A stretch of 64,000 bases of DNA, taken from contig CANFRC010000005.1 in NCBI GenBank assembly GCA_947449315.1, positions 62,001-126,000 on the forward strand, written 5' to 3'. Shown piece by piece: positions 36,913-45,735 of the stretch. This DNA is from Bacteroidota bacterium. GTDB taxonomy: Bacteria; Bacteroidota; Bacteroidia; 2-12-FULL-35-15. Numbering within the stretch: position 1 is the stretch's first letter; each line of letters starts with the position of its first letter. Below the pieces are notes generated by a model. That model did not search any database, had not been told where the DNA came from, and saw only the letters and a program-made list of their open reading frames with translations. Made by a program: the position numbers and the translations under genes.

Positions 36913-39482
36913 AAGTGAATGTTGTAACCTATTTTATTTTTTTGATGCTTTCGTTTGCTTCGTATTCGCAATCTATGAATAGGGTTCCGATTGAAAGAAG
37001 TTTAAATTCATCATCTACTTGGAAATTTAAAAAGAAAGGCGAAGCAATCTGGCATTCGGCAAGGGTTCCCGGGACGGTTCATACAGATCTTTTCAACAAT
37101 AAATTAATCCCTGACCCATTTTTTGGTAACAATGAAAAACAATTACAATGGATCGAGAATGAAAGTTGGGAATACAGCACTTCTGTTAGGATCACTCAAA
37201 AAGAAATGGCGCAATCTCATATAGAGTTGCAATTTGATGGATTGGATACCTACGCAAAAGTGTATGTAAACGATTCATTAATTATTACTGCTGACAATAT
37301 GTTTCGCCGATGGAATGTGGATGTAAAAAAATACTTACACAAAGGCGAAAATAAATTATACATTCTTTTTGAATCTGCCGTAATAAAAGGAAAAGAAGAA
37401 GCAAAAAAAATACCTTATACGTTGCCCGGAGATGAAAAAGTGTTTGCTCGAAAAGCGCAATATCAATATGGGTGGGATTGGGGTCCACGCTTTGTGACTT
37501 GCGGTATTTGGAAAAGTGTAAAATTGATCGAGTGGAGTGGATTGAAAGTAAATTCAGTTCATTTTATTCAGGATTCGATCAGTAAAAATGAAGCACGTGT
37601 ACGATTCGAATTTGATATAAGTAGTGATGTGGATACTAAAGTGGATATATCTGCGAACTACGTTATTTCTTTTCCAGGTGGGAACACAGCAAGAATTAAT
37701 GAAGCTCCTGTTGTTCTGAAAAAAGGCGATAATCAGGTTGTTCTTCATTGTATAATAGAAGAGCCTAAATTGTGGTGGTGCAACGGCTTAGGGAAGCAGA
37801 ATTTATATCCAATTACACTTAAAATAAAAGAAGGTGATCGTGTTTGCTACCATGGAATAAAGACCATCGGCTTGAGAACAATAGAGCTTATTCAAGATAA
37901 AGACAGCATTGGTGCATCTTTTTATTTTAAATTGAATGGAGTTCCTGTTTTCATGAAAGGAGCCAATTATATTCCATCGGATAATTTTTTACCTCGTATG
38001 CAAAAAGAGGATTATAAAAAGTGTGTTAAAAATGCAGTTGAAGTTAACATGAATATGTTGCGGGTGTGGGGTGGAGGCGTTTATGCCGATGATGAATTTT
38101 ATAATCAATGTGATGAACAGGGGATTTTAGTGTGGCAGGATTTTATGTTTGCTTGCGCCATGTATCCCGGCGATAATCATTTTGTGAATAATGTTGCGCA
38201 AGAAGTGATTGATCAGGTTGATCGTTTGAGGAATCATCCTTCTTTGGCTTTATGGTGTGGAAATAATGAAGTGGATGAAGGATGGAAAAATTGGGAATGG
38301 CAAAAACAGTATCACTACTCTGAAAAAGATTCTTCAACCATTTATCAGAACAATTCCATTTTATTCAATGATTTTATAAAAGAAATAGTCAATCAGCAAG
38401 ACGGGGTTCGAAATTATTGGCCATCATCTCCATCAATCGGTTGGGGGCATCCAGAAAGTTTACAACAGGGAGATTCACATTATTGGGGCGTTTGGTGGGG
38501 AGGTGAATCATTTGAAAATTACAATAGTAAAGTTGGAAGGTTTGTTAGTGAATATGGATTTCAGGGAATGCCCGATGTCACGACTTTTAAAAAGGCAGGT
38601 ATTGTTGGTTCTGAAAAGAAAGGAATATCAAAAATTGATTCAGTGAATTATTTTGCGCATCAGAAAAATACAAATGGTTATGATATAATCAATACGTATA
38701 TGAAACGCGATTATGTTGTTCCAAAAAAATTTGATGATTACAGTTATGTTTCGCAACTATTACAGGCAGAAGGTATGAAAACTGCAATAGAGGCTCATAG
38801 AAGGGCGAAGCCGTATTGCATGGGATCCATGTATTGGCAATTGAATGATTGTTGGCCTGTGACTTCCTGGAGCTCTGTAGATTATTATGGAAATTGGAAA
38901 GCATCCCATTTTCAAGTCAGAAGGAGTTACAAAAATGTACTGATAGCTGTTGCACAAAAAAACGAACAACTACAGATATATATTATCAATGACGGGTTGG
39001 ATTCTTTGAATCAGGAATTGATGATTTCATTGATGAATTTTAAGGGAGAAACATTGTGGACAAAGAAAAGAGTTTTGGTAATTCGTCCGAACAGCTCCAA
39101 TATTTATGATTCTGTTTCAAAAGCGGAGTTTCAAAAATATGATCCTCAACAAGTATTTTTATCATTGACCTTAGTAAAGACAAGCTCACTGGAGGAGATA
39201 AATGAGTTGTATTATTTTGTTAAACCCAAAGATCTCCAATTGCAACCTTCTAAAATTAATTACAACCTAACGTTTGATCACGAAAAGCAAGCTATTGTTC
39301 TTTCTTCAGACGTACTTGCGAAAGATGTTTGTATTCAGATAGAAGGAACAAACGTAAATTTGTCTGATAATTATTTTGATATTTTACCACACCAACAAAA
39401 AGTAATTTATTTACCTGCTGGTAAATACATTCCAGATCTTCTAAAAAAAATAAAAATAAAATCATTGATTGATACATATTGA
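36909..39482 (+). CDS. Beta-mannosidase, GH2
   Basis: Exported exo-beta-mannosidase, 857 residues, suited to the single beta-mannose of the N-glycan core. Signal peptide ends near SFASYSQS. Then a GH2 sugar-binding domain, an immunoglobulin-like domain, and the catalytic barrel (from about residue 330). The acid/base is Glu454 in LWCGNNEVDEGW and the nucleophile Glu548 in VSEYGFQGMP; RVWGGGVYADDEFY is another beta-mannosidase block. Its start overlaps the cutC stop and its end is 1 bp from the GH92 start, so the three genes are tightly coupled. Confidence 0.93.
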   Translation: MKVNVVTYFIFLMLSFASYSQSMNRVPIERSLNSSSTWKFKKKGEAIWHSARVPGTVHTDLFNNKLIPDPFFGNNEKQLQWIENESWEYSTSVRITQKEMAQSHIELQFDGLDTYAKVYVNDSLIITADNMFRRWNVDVKKYLHKGENKLYILFESAVIKGKEEAKKIPYTLPGDEKVFARKAQYQYGWDWGPRFVTCGIWKSVKLIEWSGLKVNSVHFIQDSISKNEARVRFEFDISSDVDTKVDISANYVISFPGGNTARINEAPVVLKKGDNQVVLHCIIEEPKLWWCNGLGKQNLYPITLKIKEGDRVCYHGIKTIGLRTIELIQDKDSIGASFYFKLNGVPVFMKGANYIPSDNFLPRMQKEDYKKCVKNAVEVNMNMLRVWGGGVYADDEFYNQCDEQGILVWQDFMFACAMYPGDNHFVNNVAQEVIDQVDRLRNHPSLALWCGNNEVDEGWKNWEWQKQYHYSEKDSSTIYQNNSILFNDFIKEIVNQQDGVRNYWPSSPSIGWGHPESLQQGDSHYWGVWWGGESFENYNSKVGRFVSEYGFQGMPDVTTFKKAGIVGSEKKGISKIDSVNYFAHQKNTNGYDIINTYMKRDYVVPKKFDDYSYVSQLLQAEGMKTAIEAHRRAKPYCMGSMYWQLNDCWPVTSWSSVDYYGNWKASHFQVRRSYKNVLIAVAQKNEQLQIYIINDGLDSLNQELMISLMNFKGETLWTKKRVLVIRPNSSNIYDSVSKAEFQKYDPQQVFLSLTLVKTSSLEEINELYYFVKPKDLQLQPSKINYNLTFDHEKQAIVLSSDVLAKDVCIQIEGTNVNLSDNYFDILPHQQKVIYLPAGKYIPDLLKKIKIKSLIDTY

Positions 39483-39483
39483 A

Positions 39484-42387
39484 ATGAGAAAGTTATTCTT
39501 TATTCCGCTTTTATTAGTCTTGTGCGCATGCACAGCTCAACAATTTAACTATGTTCAATATGTCGACCCTATGGTTGGCACAGGTGGTCATGGACATACG
39601 TTTCCGGGCGCGACTGTTCCATTTGGAATGGTTCAGCTTTCTCCCGATACGCGTATTGATGGTAGCTGGGATGGATGTAGTGGCTATCATTATAGTGATT
39701 CAATAGTTTATGGTTTCTCTCACACCCATTTGAGTGGAACGGGCTGCAGTGATTATGGAGATATTTTGTTATTTCCAACATCCGAAGAAATTACATCAAC
39801 AGATTTTCTGCACCATACATATTCTACTTCATTCAAACACAAAAATGAAAAAGCGAGCGCAGGATATTATTCAGTTAAATTGGATAACGGTGTAAATGTT
39901 GAATTAACAGCAACTACACGTGTTGGTTTTCACAAATATACGTTTACAAATAAGGCAGCTCCTTGGATCATTCTTGATTTGTCTCACAGAGATAAAACCC
40001 TGGAGGCTTCCTTTAAAGAAGTGAGTAATACTGAAATTGAAGGGATGAGAAGGAGTGAGGCATGGGCAAAGGATCAGCACATCTATTTTGTTGCAAAATT
40101 TTCCGAACCTTTTGTTGAATCAAAGAATTTAGAAACGGGAGGTTTGAATATCATCAATCGGCACGCCTTTAAATTTTCTAACCAGAGTAAATCCATTTAT
40201 GTAAAAGTTGGAATATCTACTGTTAGTATTGAAGGAGCTAGAAAAAATTTGGAAGCAGAACTACCGGAATGGGATTTTGAAAAAACGAAGCAAGTGGCGG
40301 AAGAGATGTGGAATAAAGAATTAAGTAAAATAGAAGTGGTGTCTTCAGATAAAGAAAAAATGAAAATTTTTTATACCGCTTTGTACCATACCCTAATTCA
40401 ACCAAATGTTGCAATGGATGTAGATGGAATGTATAGAGGACGTGATAATAAGATTCATCAGGCGGAAGGATTTACCTATTATTCTGTTTTTTCGTTGTGG
40501 GATACTTTTCGTGCAGCACATCCATTGTACACGTTGATTGATCAAAAGCGCACTTCCGATTATATCAATACTTTTTTAGCACAATACGAGCAAGGTGGCC
40601 GATTACCTGTTTGGGAACTTGCAAGCAATGAAACCGATTGTATGATTGGGTATCATTCGGTCAGCGTTATTGCCGATGCAATGGTGAAAGGTATAAAAGG
40701 TTTTGATTACGAAAAGGCATTTGAAGCAAGTAAACACAGTGCCATGTTGGATCATTTAGGATTAAAAGCATACAAACAAAATGGCTTTATTAGTATGGAT
40801 GATGAGCCGGAGAGTGTTTCTAAAACATTAGAATATGCCTATGATGATTGGTGTATTGCCCAGATGGCAAAGGTTTTGAACAAAAATTCAGATTACGATT
40901 ACTTTATGAAACGTTCGCAATCGTGGAAAAATCTTTTTGATCAGAAGACTGGTTTCATGCGCCCTAAGAAAAATGGAGGATGGTTGGAGCCATTTGAGCC
41001 GCGTGAAGTCAATAATAATTTTACGGAAGGAAATTCCTGGCAATATACTTTTTTTGTCCCTCAGGATGTAACAGGATTAATTGCAATGATGGGAGGAAAT
41101 GATATGTTCGAGAAAAAGCTGGACGAACTTTTCACCACTTCTAGTCAAACTACAGGCCGAGAACAAGCTGATATATCTGGTCTTGTTGGGCAATATGCTC
41201 ATGGTAACGAACCCAGTCATCATATGGCATATCTCTATAATTTTGTAAATAAGCCCCAAAAGACGCAATACCGAATTCATCAAATAATGAATGAATTTTA
41301 TAAAGCAGCGCCTGATGGTTTAATAGGGAATGAAGATTGTGGCCAAATGAGTGCATGGTATGTTTTAAATGCAATAGGCTTGTATTCAGTCATTCCGGGT
41401 GGAGGGAATTTTGAATTCGGAACGCCTGTTTTTAATCATGTTAAAATTCATTTAGAAAATGCTAAAATTTTTGAGATCGATGCTTCTGATTTATCTAACA
41501 CTCATTTTTATGTCCAGAAGTATGTCTTGAATGGTGTTCCGCTTCGTGGGCTATCTGCCAGTTATCAGTCACTGATGTTGGGTGGGGTTCTTTCTTTGAA
41601 AATGTCGGGTACACCTTCCGATGATGTATCTGATACTACATTTTCTTCACCCATTAAAAGCGCTGATCTTATTTTGCCCGTCCCAACAATCAATGCAAAA
41701 TCTCGTGTTTTTGATGATAGCCTGCTAATCACATTGAGTGCTGGTTCTTCTAAAGATAATATAGTGTATTCCTGCAGCGATAGCGCTACCCAACCGCTGG
41801 AATTTGTTCCCTATCGTAAGTCGTTCACCATCCAAAAATCTAAAACGGTTGTTGCTTACATTGATAATAAAAATATGAAAAGCGATACGGTTTCAGGCTC
41901 TTTTTATAAACGCCCGAATCATTGGGTCATAAAAATAAATTCTAATTACAATCCTCAATATACAGCTGGTGGCGACGAAGGAATTATTGACGGTTTGCGT
42001 GGCGATGTCAATTGGAGGAAAGGAGAATGGCAAGGCTATCAATCGCAAGATTTTGAAGCGATTGTCGATTTTGGAAAAAAGATACCTGTGCATTTTTTCA
42101 GCGCAGGTTTTTTGCAGGATTCACGCTCGTGGATTTTGATGCCTGTTAGAGTGGAATATTACACATCATCAGATAATGTGAACTATACGCTTGTTGAAAC
42201 AGTTGAAAATACAGTAAAACCAGACGATTACATAACTCAAATAAAAGAATTTGCTGCAACGCATTCAAAGCCAATAAATGCACGATATGTGAAAGTGAAG
42301 GCATACAATTTCGGAAAACTTCCCGAAGGGCACCAGGGTGCAGGTGGCGATGCCTTTCTATTTGTCGATGAAATAAACGTTCGTTAG
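39484..42387 (+). CDS. GH92 alpha-mannosidase lipoprotein with C-terminal discoidin-type module
   Basis: Ca2+-dependent exo-alpha-mannosidase, 967 residues from the ATG at 39484 (an in-frame start at 39469 overlaps the previous gene). Lipobox LCAC at residues 13-16 makes it a lipoprotein. GH92 blocks: DPMVGTGGHGHTFPGATVPF, GFSHTHLSGTGCSDYGD, GNEPSHHMAYLYNF and NEDCGQMSAWYVLNAIGLYS, which hold calcium and catalytic residues. After residue 740 comes a beta-sandwich (chitobiase C-terminal-like) and then a discoidin/F5-8C carbohydrate-binding module. It removes alpha-mannose from high-mannose glycans and is last in the locus. Confidence 0.94.
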   Translation: MRKLFFIPLLLVLCACTAQQFNYVQYVDPMVGTGGHGHTFPGATVPFGMVQLSPDTRIDGSWDGCSGYHYSDSIVYGFSHTHLSGTGCSDYGDILLFPTSEEITSTDFLHHTYSTSFKHKNEKASAGYYSVKLDNGVNVELTATTRVGFHKYTFTNKAAPWIILDLSHRDKTLEASFKEVSNTEIEGMRRSEAWAKDQHIYFVAKFSEPFVESKNLETGGLNIINRHAFKFSNQSKSIYVKVGISTVSIEGARKNLEAELPEWDFEKTKQVAEEMWNKELSKIEVVSSDKEKMKIFYTALYHTLIQPNVAMDVDGMYRGRDNKIHQAEGFTYYSVFSLWDTFRAAHPLYTLIDQKRTSDYINTFLAQYEQGGRLPVWELASNETDCMIGYHSVSVIADAMVKGIKGFDYEKAFEASKHSAMLDHLGLKAYKQNGFISMDDEPESVSKTLEYAYDDWCIAQMAKVLNKNSDYDYFMKRSQSWKNLFDQKTGFMRPKKNGGWLEPFEPREVNNNFTEGNSWQYTFFVPQDVTGLIAMMGGNDMFEKKLDELFTTSSQTTGREQADISGLVGQYAHGNEPSHHMAYLYNFVNKPQKTQYRIHQIMNEFYKAAPDGLIGNEDCGQMSAWYVLNAIGLYSVIPGGGNFEFGTPVFNHVKIHLENAKIFEIDASDLSNTHFYVQKYVLNGVPLRGLSASYQSLMLGGVLSLKMSGTPSDDVSDTTFSSPIKSADLILPVPTINAKSRVFDDSLLITLSAGSSKDNIVYSCSDSATQPLEFVPYRKSFTIQKSKTVVAYIDNKNMKSDTVSGSFYKRPNHWVIKINSNYNPQYTAGGDEGIIDGLRGDVNWRKGEWQGYQSQDFEAIVDFGKKIPVHFFSAGFLQDSRSWILMPVRVEYYTSSDNVNYTLVETVENTVKPDDYITQIKEFAATHSKPINARYVKVKAYNFGKLPEGHQGAGGDAFLFVDEINVR

Positions 42388-42454
42388 TCGGCGCAAGTTT
42401 ATTAAAAGGCTGTCGTCTAACAAGTACATCCCCCGTATAAATTAATTTAAACCA

Positions 42455-42928
42455 ATGAAGAAGATGAAAAAAATGACCTTATTGTTTGCAGCAGTAAGCG
42501 TTGCAATGATTGGAATGCAATCATGCAAAAAAGAACAAAATCACAAGCCGCCGATCAATGAATCGTTCGACATTCAATTAAAGGCAAATGAAGTTTATAC
42601 CTTTTCATTACCAAAAAATAAACGTGATGACGCATATGAAATTACAACGCAGTCGGCACATTTTTCAATTAGTGAAGTTGGTAAGGATGTTTCAGGTAAT
42701 AGAATTTATCAATACACTCCCAGCTTAAATTATACAGGAACAGACATGGTAGTAGTTGCGAATGTCGAAGAAAACCCTGCAAATCAGCCTCCGACAGGCG
42801 GTAGTGGTAAGCCGAAACCTCATTTGTTTCCACCTGCTCACTCAGGCAATTGCAATGGAGGCGAGGAAGATCATTATATCATTACCATTCACTTCACCAT
42901 CAATAGTTCGAATACCACAAATAAATAA
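42455..42928 (+). CDS. Hypothetical SPII lipoprotein
   Basis: 157 residues, unrecognised. Lipoprotein signal with lipobox MQSC (Cys24), then KKE. A short beta-type segment (ESFDIQLKANEVYTFSLPKN) recalls the lead of Ig-like secreted domains, and there is a Pro/Gly/His-rich loop (PPTGGSGKPKPHLFPPAHSG) followed by CNGGEEDHY. The single extra Cys with neighbouring His and acidic residues could bind metal; this is only a suggestion. It is 67 bp after the GH92 gene and ends in a strong terminator, so it might be the last gene of the N-glycan locus. Confidence 0.75.
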   Translation: MKKMKKMTLLFAAVSVAMIGMQSCKKEQNHKPPINESFDIQLKANEVYTFSLPKNKRDDAYEITTQSAHFSISEVGKDVSGNRIYQYTPSLNYTGTDMVVVANVEENPANQPPTGGSGKPKPHLFPPAHSGNCNGGEEDHYIITIHFTINSSNTTNK

Positions 42929-42945
42929 AATAATTGTTGTTTATT

Positions 42946-42987
42946 ACTTCGTTACTTTTCTTCATCGATTGGTAACGAAGTTTTTTT
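42946..42987 (+). terminator. Rho-independent terminator after the lipoprotein gene
   Basis: Perfect 10-bp stem ACTTCGTTAC / GTAACGAAGT (42946-42955 with 42972-42981), 16-nt loop, then seven T. Confidence 0.85.
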
Positions 42988-43121
42988 GTTTTTAAGGCAA
43001 TTTTATAACTGTGGTCTGCTTTTAGACATGACTTTCTTGATGACATCTTCCATGTATTAACAATTGGGAGGGCATGCAAAATGATGGTTGTAGACTAAAA
43101 TAGTTTGTGATTGTTATTAAT

Positions 43122-43481
43122 TTATTCTTCGTGTTCCGAATCCCAGGCAAAGAACAATTCTTTCAGAAATTTATTTTCCTCTGGCGTGATCTTTTTATCG
43201 GCTTTTACAAGTTTAACAGCAAAATTCAGGAAATCCACTCGTTCTTGTTGGGTTGAGTCCTCATAAAAATCGTTCATGGCATTATTGAAATGAATAAAGT
43301 AATCTTCGGTTGGCAGGGTGCTTATAATATCCATTTCACCATCCAAATTAACTCTAAAAGGAAAAGCTTCCTTTAAATAATTAATAATCACCTTTCCTTC
43401 TGAATGATCAAACTCTCCATCTACCTGCGACAAGATCATCAGCATGTGATAACCAGCCATTACTTTGTTCATTTTTTCCAT
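43122..43481 (-). CDS. TerB-like (tellurite-resistance fold) protein
   Basis: 119 residues, all helical, cytosolic. The pattern MLMILSQVDGEFDHSEGKVI near the start and VKLVKADKKITPEENKFLKE near the end are two copies of the acidic helix-loop typical of TerB/TerB-like proteins. The family is linked to stress responses and possibly divalent metal sensing; no specific function can be given. Monocistronic, minus strand, between the lipoprotein gene and the tRNA genes. Start at Met1 or Met4. Confidence 0.75.
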   Translation of the reverse strand: MEKMNKVMAGYHMLMILSQVDGEFDHSEGKVIINYLKEAFPFRVNLDGEMDIISTLPTEDYFIHFNNAMNDFYEDSTQQERVDFLNFAVKLVKADKKITPEENKFLKELFFAWDSEHEE

Positions 43482-43574
43482 AATTGCTTCATTTACTCCT
43501 TAAATATACGTTTTATGGCAAAATAAGCCGATTTCTATGGTAAAATAAAATCAAAATGATTTTAGCTTAAATAT

Positions 43575-43604
43575 TTTGCAGAATTAAAAAAATACTTACT
43601 TTTG
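43575..43604 (+). promoter_or_regulatory. Bacteroidota-type promoter for the tRNA-Gly / tRNA-Leu pair
   Basis: TTTG at 43575-43578 and TACTTTTG at 43597-43604 with an 18-bp spacer match the Bacteroidota promoter in both elements. The predicted start near 43611 gives a 5' leader of about 24 nt before tRNA-Gly. Confidence 0.7.
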
Positions 43605-43634
43605 CAATCCTAAATTCAACGAAAGTAGGTTAAT

Positions 43635-43710
43635 GCGAAAGTAGCTCAGTTGGTAGAGCGCGACCTTGCCAAGGTCGAGGTCGCGGGTTCGAACCCCGTC
43701 TTTCGCTCCA
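43635..43710 (+). tRNA. tRNA-Gly (GCC)
   Basis: 76 nt including an encoded CCA. Acceptor stem GCGAAAG (43635-43641) pairs perfectly with CTTTCGC (43700-43706), followed by T and CCA. Anticodon stem CGACC/GGTCG with loop TTGCCAA gives anticodon GCC. T arm GCGGGTTCGAACCCCGT is regular. Confidence 0.97.
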
Positions 43711-43717
43711 AGAGATC

Positions 43718-43745
43718 ACCTCTCTTTTTGAGAGGTTATTTTTTT
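43718..43745 (+). terminator. Hairpin with T-run between the two tRNA genes
   Basis: 7-bp stem ACCTCTC / GAGAGGT (43718-43724 with 43730-43736), T5 loop, then TATTTTTTT. It looks like an intrinsic terminator after tRNA-Gly, although tRNA-Leu has no separate promoter that I can see, so partial read-through is likely. Confidence 0.55.
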
Positions 43746-43774
43746 AGATAACTGAGTGCTATGCTCAGTGGAAT

Positions 43775-43859
43775 GCCCAGGTGGTGGAATTGGTAGACAC
43801 GCAGGACTTAAAATCCTGTATTCATTGCGAATGTATCGGTTCAAGTCCGATCCCGGGTA
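43775..43859 (+). tRNA. tRNA-Leu (TAA)
   Basis: 85 nt without encoded CCA (CAACA follows). Anticodon arm CAGGA-CTTAAAA-TCCTG gives anticodon TAA. Long variable arm ATTC/GAAT as in class II tRNAs; T arm ATCGG-TTCAAGT-CCGAT. Acceptor GCCCAGG against CCCGGGT gives five Watson-Crick pairs, G-T at 1:72 and an A-C mismatch at 5:68, which is unusual. Confidence 0.93.
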
Positions 43860-43863
43860 CAAC

Positions 43864-43899
43864 ATCAAAAAGACCAAAGCATGCTTTGGTCTTTTTGAT
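43864..43899 (+). terminator. Perfect 36-nt palindromic terminator after tRNA-Leu
   Basis: 18 nt (43864-43881) are followed directly by their exact reverse complement (43882-43899). The RNA folds into a stem of about 16 bp with a 4-nt loop, with A-run and T-run arms, so it ends transcription of the tRNA unit. Confidence 0.85.
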
Positions 43900-44157
43900 T
43901 ACCAGTAATTATTAAAACTCTCATTTACTTTCCTTCATTTAATTCTTCTATCAATGATACGGGCTATTATCCACGCATTGCTACATGTAAATTAATTGTG
44001 CTGAATACTTGCTTTCAAAAAGAAAAAATACATCTAATAATTGGCATTTTGTGGTGTAGTATTTTTATAGAATCATTAGGATAGTAACACTTTTTAATCT
44101 CAATTTATTTTTTTTAATGGGTCTTTTTTATTATATTGCATTATAAATAAAAAACGA

Positions 44158-44646
44158 ATGAAAAAAATACTCATACTTTTTGCGTGGATCTTTTCTTCTA
44201 CTTTCTGTTTTTCCCAATCGCTTATCCCAACAGTTGTAGGAAGCACAGGCGCTTTCGGAACTTCTGCATCTGGTAATATCGATTGGACGGTCGGAGAGAT
44301 GATGACTGAAACCTTTAATGGAGGGAATAGTATAACTCAAGGGTTTCATCAGCCATGGGTAAACATTGCTACATCTGTTAGCACTCTTCCTTCTGTTTCG
44401 GAGTTTGATGTATATCCAAATCCAGTTTCCGATTATTTGAATGTTCATTTTTTCGGAGTAGACAATTCGTTCTACACATTTGATTTGTTCGATGTACAGG
44501 GTCGGATTGTTTTTTCAAAATCGATTGAAGACCTCTCTCTGAATGTGATACCCATGGGGAACTTGAATGTTGGAATCTATTATTTGAACATCTACAATAC
44601 AGCAAGTAATACAAAGGTTTCGTTTACAATAAGCAAAATAAAATAA
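44158..44646 (+). CDS. Short T9SS-secreted protein with type A sorting domain
   Basis: 162 residues: signal peptide (ILILFAWIFSSTFCFSQ), a small N-terminal region with VGSTGAFGTSASGNIDWTVG and ITQGFHQPW that recurs in Bacteroidota surface proteins, and a C-terminal T9SS type A sorting domain starting FDVYPNPVSDYLNVHF and ending in VSFTISKIK. It would cross the outer membrane through T9SS and be attached to the surface. No enzymatic domain fits between the two, so the mature protein is only about 65 residues. It precedes two more genes for exported proteins. Confidence 0.85.
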   Translation: MKKILILFAWIFSSTFCFSQSLIPTVVGSTGAFGTSASGNIDWTVGEMMTETFNGGNSITQGFHQPWVNIATSVSTLPSVSEFDVYPNPVSDYLNVHFFGVDNSFYTFDLFDVQGRIVFSKSIEDLSLNVIPMGNLNVGIYYLNIYNTASNTKVSFTISKIK

Positions 44647-44680
44647 GTTCAGAACACAAATCATTAAATAAAAAAATCAC

Positions 44681-45721
44681 ATGAAAAACGTTAAATTTAT
44701 TACTACTCTTTTCTTGCTCATTACTGCGGGCTTATTTGCTCAAGCGCCACAAGCATTCAAGTATCAGGGGATTGCGCGCGATGCTTCAGGAAATCCAATG
44801 GCGAGTGCATCACTATCGGTGCGTGTAACAATACACAATGTTTCTGCAGCGGGAACAACACTTTATCAAGAAACACAATCAACAACAACAAATACATTTG
44901 GGCTTATGAGCCTTGAGATTGGAAACGGAACCCCAGTATCTGGAACGTTTTCGAGTATTCCTTGGGGTGTTGCTGAAAAATGGTTAGAAGTTGAAGTTGA
45001 TTTCGGATCGGGATATCTTCCAATGGGAACAGCACAATTGTTAAGTGTTCCTTATGCACTTTATGCAGCAAGCGGAACTGCTGGCCCTACAGGAGCTACA
45101 GGTGCAATGGGAGCTACTGGAGCAATCGGTGCTACTGGAGTAACAGGTGCTACTGGAATTACAGGAACAACAGGTGCAACTGGAACGACAGGTGCTACTG
45201 GAACGACAGGTGCTACTGGAACGACAGGTGCAACTGGAACGACAGGTGCTACAGGAGCAACGGGTGCTGTTGGAGCGACAGGAGTAGCTGGAACAGCGGG
45301 ACAAAATTCTACTACTTATTTCACTACTGGAGGCCTTGCATTGACTAGTGCAGTAACAGGGCTTACTTATGTAACTGGTTTTCCTGTTACCATCACTGTT
45401 CCTGCTGGATGTAAAACACTTATTTCGGCAGACATTGGTGTTGCAGGAACTTCAGCAGCCAATGCAACAGTGGATGCCGTGCTTACAATTGATGGATTTC
45501 CCCCAACAAATGGTGGGTATCAACGTTTGTCTGTTAATAGTGCTGTGCCAGATGGGGTTGCTGTTTTTTCCTTTAGCCAGACCTTTGTGCTTACTGCAGG
45601 AACGCATACTGTTGGAATTGCCGGAGCATGGGTGAGTACAGGTCTTGCTACTGCTACATTAGGCGGTGATAATACTTCTGTATTACAAGGAGAATTAACT
45701 GTCACATTTATTAATCAGTAA
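44681..45721 (+). CDS. Collagen-like repeat surface protein
   Basis: 346 residues. Signal peptide ([16 protein letters not shown]); an N-terminal domain about 22-130 with [19 protein letters not shown] and [14 protein letters not shown], common at the base of Bacteroidota surface fibres; 25 uninterrupted Gly-X-Y triplets at residues 135-209 (GAT, GTT, GVT, GAI and others, Thr-rich); and a C-terminal beta-rich domain of about 135 residues that could be a trimerising head like those of C1q- or BclA-type fibres. It has no T9SS domain. The repeat DNA is a direct 18-bp tandem array. Confidence 0.85.
   Translation: MKNVKFITTLFLLITAGLFAQAPQAFKYQGIARDASGNPMASASLSVRVTIHNVSAAGTTLYQETQSTTTNTFGLMSLEIGNGTPVSGTFSSIPWGVAEKWLEVEVDFGSGYLPMGTAQLLSVPYALYAASGTAGPTGATGAMGATGAIGATGVTGATGITGTTGATGTTGATGTTGATGTTGATGTTGATGATGAVGATGVAGTAGQNSTTYFTTGGLALTSAVTGLTYVTGFPVTITVPAGCKTLISADIGVAGTSAANATVDAVLTIDGFPPTNGGYQRLSVNSAVPDGVAVFSFSQTFVLTAGTHTVGIAGAWVSTGLATATLGGDNTSVLQGELTVTFINQ
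45164..45253 (+). repeat. Five 18-bp tandem repeats encoding Gly-Thr-Thr-Gly-Ala-Thr
   Basis: Units at 45164, 45182, 45200, 45218 and 45236, consensus GGAACGACAGGTGCTACT. Units 2 and 3 are identical; unit 4 differs at one base (GCAACT), unit 5 at its last base and unit 1 at two. Near-identity suggests recent slippage or unequal recombination, so copy number may vary between strains. Confidence 0.9.
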
Positions 45722-45735
45722 TAATAAGAATTCTG

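Noticed and set aside
43751-43769. ACTGAG/CTCAGT hairpin between the tRNA genes
   Set aside because: Only 6 bp and no T-run; probably part of tRNA precursor spacing without a separate role.
45041-45304. Cys/Ser-rich frame on the minus strand
   Set aside because: Antisense shadow of the collagen-type Gly-X-Y repeat DNA; the pattern of Cys and Ser comes from the repeat.
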